The translations under genes and the position numbers were made by a program. From positions 3,410,001-3,474,000 of the forward strand of contig JAULSU010000001.1 of NCBI GenBank assembly GCA_030512335.1: a stretch of DNA of 64,000 nucleotides. The letters are read 5' to 3'. The DNA is from Immersiella caudata (taxonomy: Eukaryota; Ascomycota; Sordariomycetes; Sordariales; Lasiosphaeriaceae). The notes beneath the pieces were generated by a model. That model ran no database searches. It saw only the letters and a program-made list of their open reading frames with translations, and had not been told where the DNA came from. Every line of letters begins with the position of its first letter. Position 1 is the stretch's first letter. Positions 59,961-64,000 of the stretch are shown here, piece by piece.

Positions 59961-60013
59961 CTAGCGGATTATGCGGTACCTGATGGCCGATTCAAACTTT
60001 TTGCCGCCCACTG
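59961..60013 (-). repeat. right terminal inverted repeat
   Basis: 53 bp, the inverted partner of 58745-58796, ending in CCCACTG followed by the TA duplication. Confidence 0.9.
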
Positions 60014-60434
60014 TAGGTCGGATCTTGGCAAGCGAATGACCCAGCCTAGAGCTCACTGAGATCGTCATCGGCCGCCAAGACCCCCACCAGAACGCCATTC
60101 AGGGTCTTTCGGCTTGAATTGCCAGAGCCTTTGGGGGTGGTGTGATGTTGCGGTCCATGTCTTGGAGGATGATGGGTACGTCGCTGATTTGGCGCCGCAT
60201 GACCAGAAACTTGGAATACGGGTTTCCGCTGGGTGGAGGCTCTCCGTCGGGCTCGGCCCCGTGTATATAGAATCCTTCCTATTCTTCCGGCAGCCTGACT
60301 CTCCGTTCTATCAGTCCCCCAATTTCGTCCCGACTGCACACCTTCCTTCTGCACACACCACCTAGTGCATCCCCAAAACCACGCCTTGACCTCTACAATT
60401 TCTACAGACAGCCGAAGCTACGCAACCTGTCAAA
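60014..60434. promoter_or_regulatory. promoter of the histidine-rich gene
   Basis: A TATATA box at 60264-60269, about 170 bp before the start codon, followed by a long pyrimidine-rich leader. This is the clearest TATA element in the window and suggests a strongly or conditionally expressed gene. Confidence 0.6.
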
Positions 60435-60734
60435 ATGTGTTTTGGCAGCACCGACCGAAACGAAAAGTACTACTACCACGAGGAGATTATTCCCGTGAGG
60501 CACCACAACGGGCGCAACCACTATGTCCACGATCATCACCACGGACATCACCACAGCGGACACCACCACCATCACCACCACTCGCGCTCCGTCTCTCCAC
60601 GCGCGAGTTATCACAGTGTTGCTGCTCCGAGAGCGTACTACGGGCCAAGCCCGCGAGCGAGTGTTGCCAGCTATAGGAGCGCGGGGCCGGTGGTCTACGA
60701 GCGGACGAGCAGGAGATATGTTACTGAGTGTTAG
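60435..60734 (+). CDS. small histidine-rich protein, unknown role
   Basis: A single exon of 99 aa. The start ATG sits in a good context (TCAAAATGTG). The N terminus MCFGSTDRNEKYYYHEEI has one Cys and acidic/aromatic residues; residues about 23-49 contain some 15 histidines, including a run of 7; the rest is Ser/Arg/Tyr/Ala-rich and ends YVTEC. No signal peptide or membrane helix. I believe similar short proteins starting MCFGS with a His stretch occur in other sordariomycetes, but recall no function. Metal (Zn, Ni, Cu) binding is a natural guess from composition only. The promoter with a TATA box supports it being a real gene. Confidence 0.75.
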   Translation: MCFGSTDRNEKYYYHEEIIPVRHHNGRNHYVHDHHHGHHHSGHHHHHHHSRSVSPRASYHSVAAPRAYYGPSPRASVASYRSAGPVVYERTSRRYVTEC

Positions 60735-61673
60735 GCATGGTATGGGCGCTCAAGCGAAGCGGAGTGTAGGATACAGGTTTTTAAATAACGGTCCGGATGT
60801 AGTATAGTGGTTGGCTTGCTAGAGGCGTTGGGATTTGGCTTGGAATAGGTTATCAACTAAGCAGGCGGCATATCATGAAGTACGACACAGGGCTGCATTA
60901 TTAGAGGGCCTGTTCTCTTACGGAGAATACTCACCGGGAATACAAAGGATTCTTCTGATATTACCCCATCACGTTCGAGTCTCATTGTCAGTGGTGTTCT
61001 GAAACCTCTCATCAGTGATGGTGGGGTGGGTGTAGCGGCTTCGAACTATGACGTCATACCATTCTTTGTTTCCGCGGGACCATGACGCTGTGTCTCTGTT
61101 TGCGACTAGGTAACGAGGGCTGGGCTGCCACGGCTGCTAACTGTTTGCCGATGGGCAGATGTCTGTTCTCGAAGCTCCAATTGATATCGGTTGGTTCCGA
61201 TGTAACGCGCTGAGCTGGGCCTTACCTAAATTGCGAAGGCTTCGCGCTGACGAGAGGGGCGTTTGGTGACGTCGAGGATGCGGCGGAAGCGGTGGCGCCA
61301 ACAACGCCTTCGACAATTTAGCACAGCAGATGACTGAGATTTCTTGCTGGAAATTACGTTACTCCGTGATTTCTTTCTCCCTTCAGGATACCGTCCACAG
61401 GTAATTGCGTCGCAGCAGCCTTCACATCGGCCTTTGTTCTGGGGTTCTCTCTTCAACTTTCCGCGCCCTGACAGCCCCACCTCGAACGCACTTGCCTTGC
61501 CCCTATTCCAGCTGGACGTAGCAGTAGCGCTTTGGAGACGACTTCACCTGCCCATTGTCTGCAGAAAACGAACCAGAGAAAATAAGCATCATGATGTAAG
61601 CTGTTAGTTTGGTAATCGTCCTCCCCAGCATCACTCTCACCATCCGCTCGGATAACTTTCTTCCCCGCCAGCC
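60735..61673. other. spacer and eisosome gene promoter
   Basis: 3' flank of the histidine-rich gene and upstream region of the Pil1-like gene. A short upstream frame ATGATGTAA begins at 61591 just ahead of the real start and might act as a minimal upstream ORF. Nothing else is supported. Confidence 0.4.
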
Positions 61674-62804
61674 ATGGGACGAAGAAGCACCGATAGCGGT
61701 CGCTTCTCGCAGTGGTACCGCTCCCGTACCACACTTTCACGGGTCCTCCCTTTCTCCTCTCCAGCGCGCCACTAACTGCCCCCTCAGGAACCGTGCCCTT
61801 TCTATCCGCTCTTCCAACCGCAGCTCTGGCGCCTCCACGCACTCCCACGCCAGCAGCAGCACGCACGCTGCCCCCTCCCGTCGCGGATTCAGTCTCTCTT
61901 CCCTGCGCGGCACCATCCAACCCGAGCTCTCCAAGCGCCTTTTTCGCCTCATCAAATCCGCCAACAACCTCGTCTCGGCGCACGAAACCGCAGCCAAGGA
62001 GCGCATCTCCATCGCGACCCAACTCTCAGAATGGGGCGAGCAAACCAACGACGAGGCCATCTCCGACGTAAGCGACAAGGTCGGCGTAATCCTCTCCGAG
62101 ATGGGCGAGCAGGAGGATACCTACGCGCACGCGTTGGATGACAGTCGGGGGACGCTCAAGACAATTCGGAACACGGAGAAGAGTGTGCAGCCTTCGAGGG
62201 ATGGCAGGAATAAAATCGCGGACGAGATTGCCAAGTTGAAGGCCAAGGAGCCGGAGAGCACGAAGCTGGTGGTGTTGGAGCAGGAGTTGGTGAGGGCGGA
62301 GGCAGAGAATTTGGTGGCGGAGGCGCAATTGACGAATATTGTGAGTGTTTTTTCATAGGATAGGGAGGCTGGGGAAAAAAAGGGGCTAACTTGGTGATGC
62401 AGACGAGGCAGAAGCTGAAGGAGGCGTATCAGGCGGAGTTTATTGCGACGGTGGAGAGGGCAGAAAAGCAGATTATCCTTGCGAGGCATGGACTGAGACT
62501 GTTGCAGCTTTTGGATGATACGCCCGTGGTGCCGGGTAATACCCGACCACGATATGAGAACGCGTCGCAGGCAAGGCAGATCCTGAACGATGCCGAGGAT
62601 GACTTGAAGGAGTGGCGACTCCCTGATGGCCTGTTGCCGACGGAGGGAAGTGAGGATGGTAACTTCACCACCGCTGGAGCGTCGACGCCTCGGCAGACGC
62701 AACGACAGGGAAGTCCGAAGTCGCCAGATAGGGGAAGCGTGGTTAGTGGCGCACAGAATGGGGGAGGCGGTGTTGCCCAGGGGAAAACCACCGAAGCAGC
62801 TTGA
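61674..62804 (+). CDS. eisosome core protein, Pil1/Lsp1 family
   Basis: Three exons (61674-61714, 61788-62340, 62403-62804) give 331 aa. Pil1-family BAR proteins coat furrow-like domains of the plasma membrane (eisosomes). Exon 1 codes 13 residues plus two bases, MGRRSTDSGRFSQ; the 73-bp intron has a clear CTAAC branch site 12 bases before its acceptor, and splicing gives SQWNRALSIRS. The BAR domain covers about 65-265: GTIQPELSKRLFRLIKSANN, ISIATQLSEWGEQ, SEMGEQEDTYAHALDDSR, then long amphipathic helices rich in Glu/Lys/Ala. The C terminus is disordered with Ser-Pro sites that could be phosphorylated. The N terminus with RNRALSI resembles the PilB-type paralog more than PilA. The first exon is short enough to be missed by gene predictors. 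Confidence 0.9.
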
Positions 62805-63055
62805 CGTCTGTGTTTTGTTACGCGGTCACGTATTATTGTACTACAAAGTTGCTATACCATTCATACGACAGCCTGGGTTTTGTGTTGCAGGTTTTGCACT
62901 TTAGGAAACAAAGTAATTCAATTTCATCGACGCCCAAGAGATGACAAAACCCATACAATCATCAGCTATCCCATCATGGTATTTATCCCACCGGGTCCCT
63001 CTTCATTAGCCATCCCGCATTCTAGACATTTCATTGAATCCAAATGATGACGCAA

Positions 63056-64000
63056 TTAAACCGTTGCCGTAACTCTTCTCACGCTCTTTCTCGCACCCTC
63101 ACCCGTTACCATGATGGCGCCCTCCATCTCCAATGTGCGCATCACCTCGGCGAACTCCGAGGCCTCAACACTGACGCTCGCACCCTCGGCCAATTTCCGC
63201 GCCACCTCAGAGAAGCGCACAGTCTGCCCACCGGAGGTAAGGTCATCTAACAGGTGGACAACCGCATCCTTCATATCTGCCTTGCGCTTGCGCTCCGCGG
63301 CACTCGTACCCTCCGTCAGCAAGCTCATGTCGATGCGGCCTTGGGCATCAGTAGCCGCCGTCTTGAGCGCGGATTTGATCAGTCGATAAGCCTCCTTGAC
63401 ATCGTCGCGGGTGACGACCTCGGACAGGCGCATCTTGGCGTGCGCCTCAGAGAGACGGATCATGCTCTCGAGCTGACGGGTTGTGGCGGTGATACGCTTC
63501 TCGGCGGCACGCACGTCCTGGCCAAGCTTACGCATCTCGACGTAGGCATCAACGAGCTCGCGGCCAGCTTCGGGGCTGATGGTGGGGTGGATTTTGGCGC
63601 GGGCGTAGGAGATGTACGAGGTGAGGAACTCAACGGGCTGTGGGCTTGTAAGTAGAGGATCCAGGTAGAGGCGGATTGAGAGAACACTTACGAGAATCTC
63701 GTTGAAGGATTGGGCGGATTGGGGTTTGTCCTCGAGATACATGGAGAGCAGATGTCGTGCCAGGCGTTGATCAGTCTTTTCGTCGACACGGTCGAGGATG
63801 AGGTAGACCAAGTCGAAACGGGAGAGGAGGGTGGGTGGAAGGTCGATGTTCTGGGGGACCGACAGGTCTGGATTGTATCGACTGCCGATGGGGTTGGCCG
63901 ACGCCAGGATGCTTGTTCGGGCGTTGAGGGTGGTAATAATGCCTGCCTTGGCGACCGAGACGGTCTGTTGCTCCATGACTTCGTGAAGAACGGAGCGGGT
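63056..64000 (-). CDS. mcm4: replicative helicase subunit Mcm4, C-terminal part
   Basis: Partial: exons 64000-63692 and 63637-63056 are inside the window and the coding sequence continues beyond its right end. It is part of the MCM2-7 helicase. Visible are EQQTVSVAKAGI (pre-sensor hairpin), ASANPIGSRYNPDLSVPQNI, which is the Mcm4-specific form of this block, the arginine finger in LLSRFDLVYLILD, and the C-terminal winged-helix domain (residues near the end, RFSEVARKLAEG and EVMRTLEMEGAIMV). The 54-bp intron splices FNEIL to PVEFL. The stop is at 63056-63058. Walker A and B lie outside the window. It converges on the Pil1-family gene with 251 bp between. Confidence 0.96.
   Translation of the reverse strand, partial: TRSVLHEVMEQQTVSVAKAGIITTLNARTSILASANPIGSRYNPDLSVPQNIDLPPTLLSRFDLVYLILDRVDEKTDQRLARHLLSMYLEDKPQSAQSFNEILVSVLSIRLYLDPLLTSPQPVEFLTSYISYARAKIHPTISPEAGRELVDAYVEMRKLGQDVRAAEKRITATTRQLESMIRLSEAHAKMRLSEVVTRDDVKEAYRLIKSALKTAATDAQGRIDMSLLTEGTSAAERKRKADMKDAVVHLLDDLTSGGQTVRFSEVARKLAEGASVSVEASEFAEVMRTLEMEGAIMVTGEGARKSVRRVTATV

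Larger units (their letters stand above)
58745..60013 (+). mobile_element. mariner/Tc1-family element, degenerate
   Basis: A 1269-bp element with inverted ends that start CAGTGGGYGGCAAAAAG, flanked on both sides by TA (58743-58744 and 60014-60015), the target duplication of the Tc1/mariner superfamily. It carries one transposase frame with no frameshift but four in-frame stops. It is visibly AT-richer than the genes around it. It sits in the gap between OST1 and the histidine-rich gene and interrupts nothing. Confidence 0.95.

Noticed and set aside
1..64000. CRISPR array, biosynthetic cluster, rRNA gene
   Set aside because: No spaced direct repeats, no polyketide/peptide synthase or terpene enzymes, and no 5S, 18S or 28S sequence recognised.

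Overview
The window is nuclear DNA from a filamentous ascomycete (Pezizomycotina, most likely a sordariomycete). The evidence is: short phase-consistent introns (mostly 48-73 bp) with GTRNGT-like donors and CTAAC branch sites; fungal-specific families (VTC4, RMT2, Rna1, a Str2/Met-7-type cystathionine gamma-synthase, an eisosome Pil1 family protein); and a mariner/Tc1 element whose lesions fit repeat-induced point mutation. I reconstructed exons by hand from splice sites and reading phase; each multi-exon model below closes to a whole number of codons. Species cannot be fixed from the sequence alone.

Layout, left to right. 0-4.6 kb: an intron-containing tRNA-Asn, then a secreted GH18 chitinase. 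4.6-9.4 kb: a four-helix membrane protein of unknown role, RanGAP (Rna1) and a GLI/YY1-like zinc-finger protein. 12-13.8 kb: an MFS sugar porter with a G-rich promoter, followed by almost 4 kb with no supportable gene. 17.7-26.7 kb: MSH3, a zinc-finger/AT-hook protein and the Rab geranylgeranyltransferase beta subunit. 29.5-38.4 kb: a RhoGAP, a divergent RRS1 / mS29 pair, and MCM7. 38.9-50.3 kb: PEX1 (divergent from MCM7), cystathionine gamma-synthase, VTC4 and RMT2. 50.6-55.6 kb: a predicted OTT_1508-type deaminase gene and hexokinase. 56.9-64 kb: OST1, a degenerate mariner element with intact ends, a tiny histidine-rich protein, a Pil1/Lsp1 eisosome protein and the 3' half of MCM4, cut by the window end.

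Most of the window is conserved housekeeping: DNA replication and repair (MCM7, MCM4, MSH3), cytosolic and mitochondrial ribosome production (RRS1, mS29), protein glycosylation and prenylation (OST1, BET2), peroxisome import (PEX1), polyphosphate synthesis (VTC4) and sugar handling (transporter, hexokinase). I see no secondary-metabolite cluster, no CRISPR array and no operon-like functional system. The least ordinary items are the deaminase-domain protein, the hexokinase gene structure (733-bp first intron, 26-nt microexon, possible internal start), the RIP-like transposon, the odd tRNA-Asn and the histidine-rich small protein.
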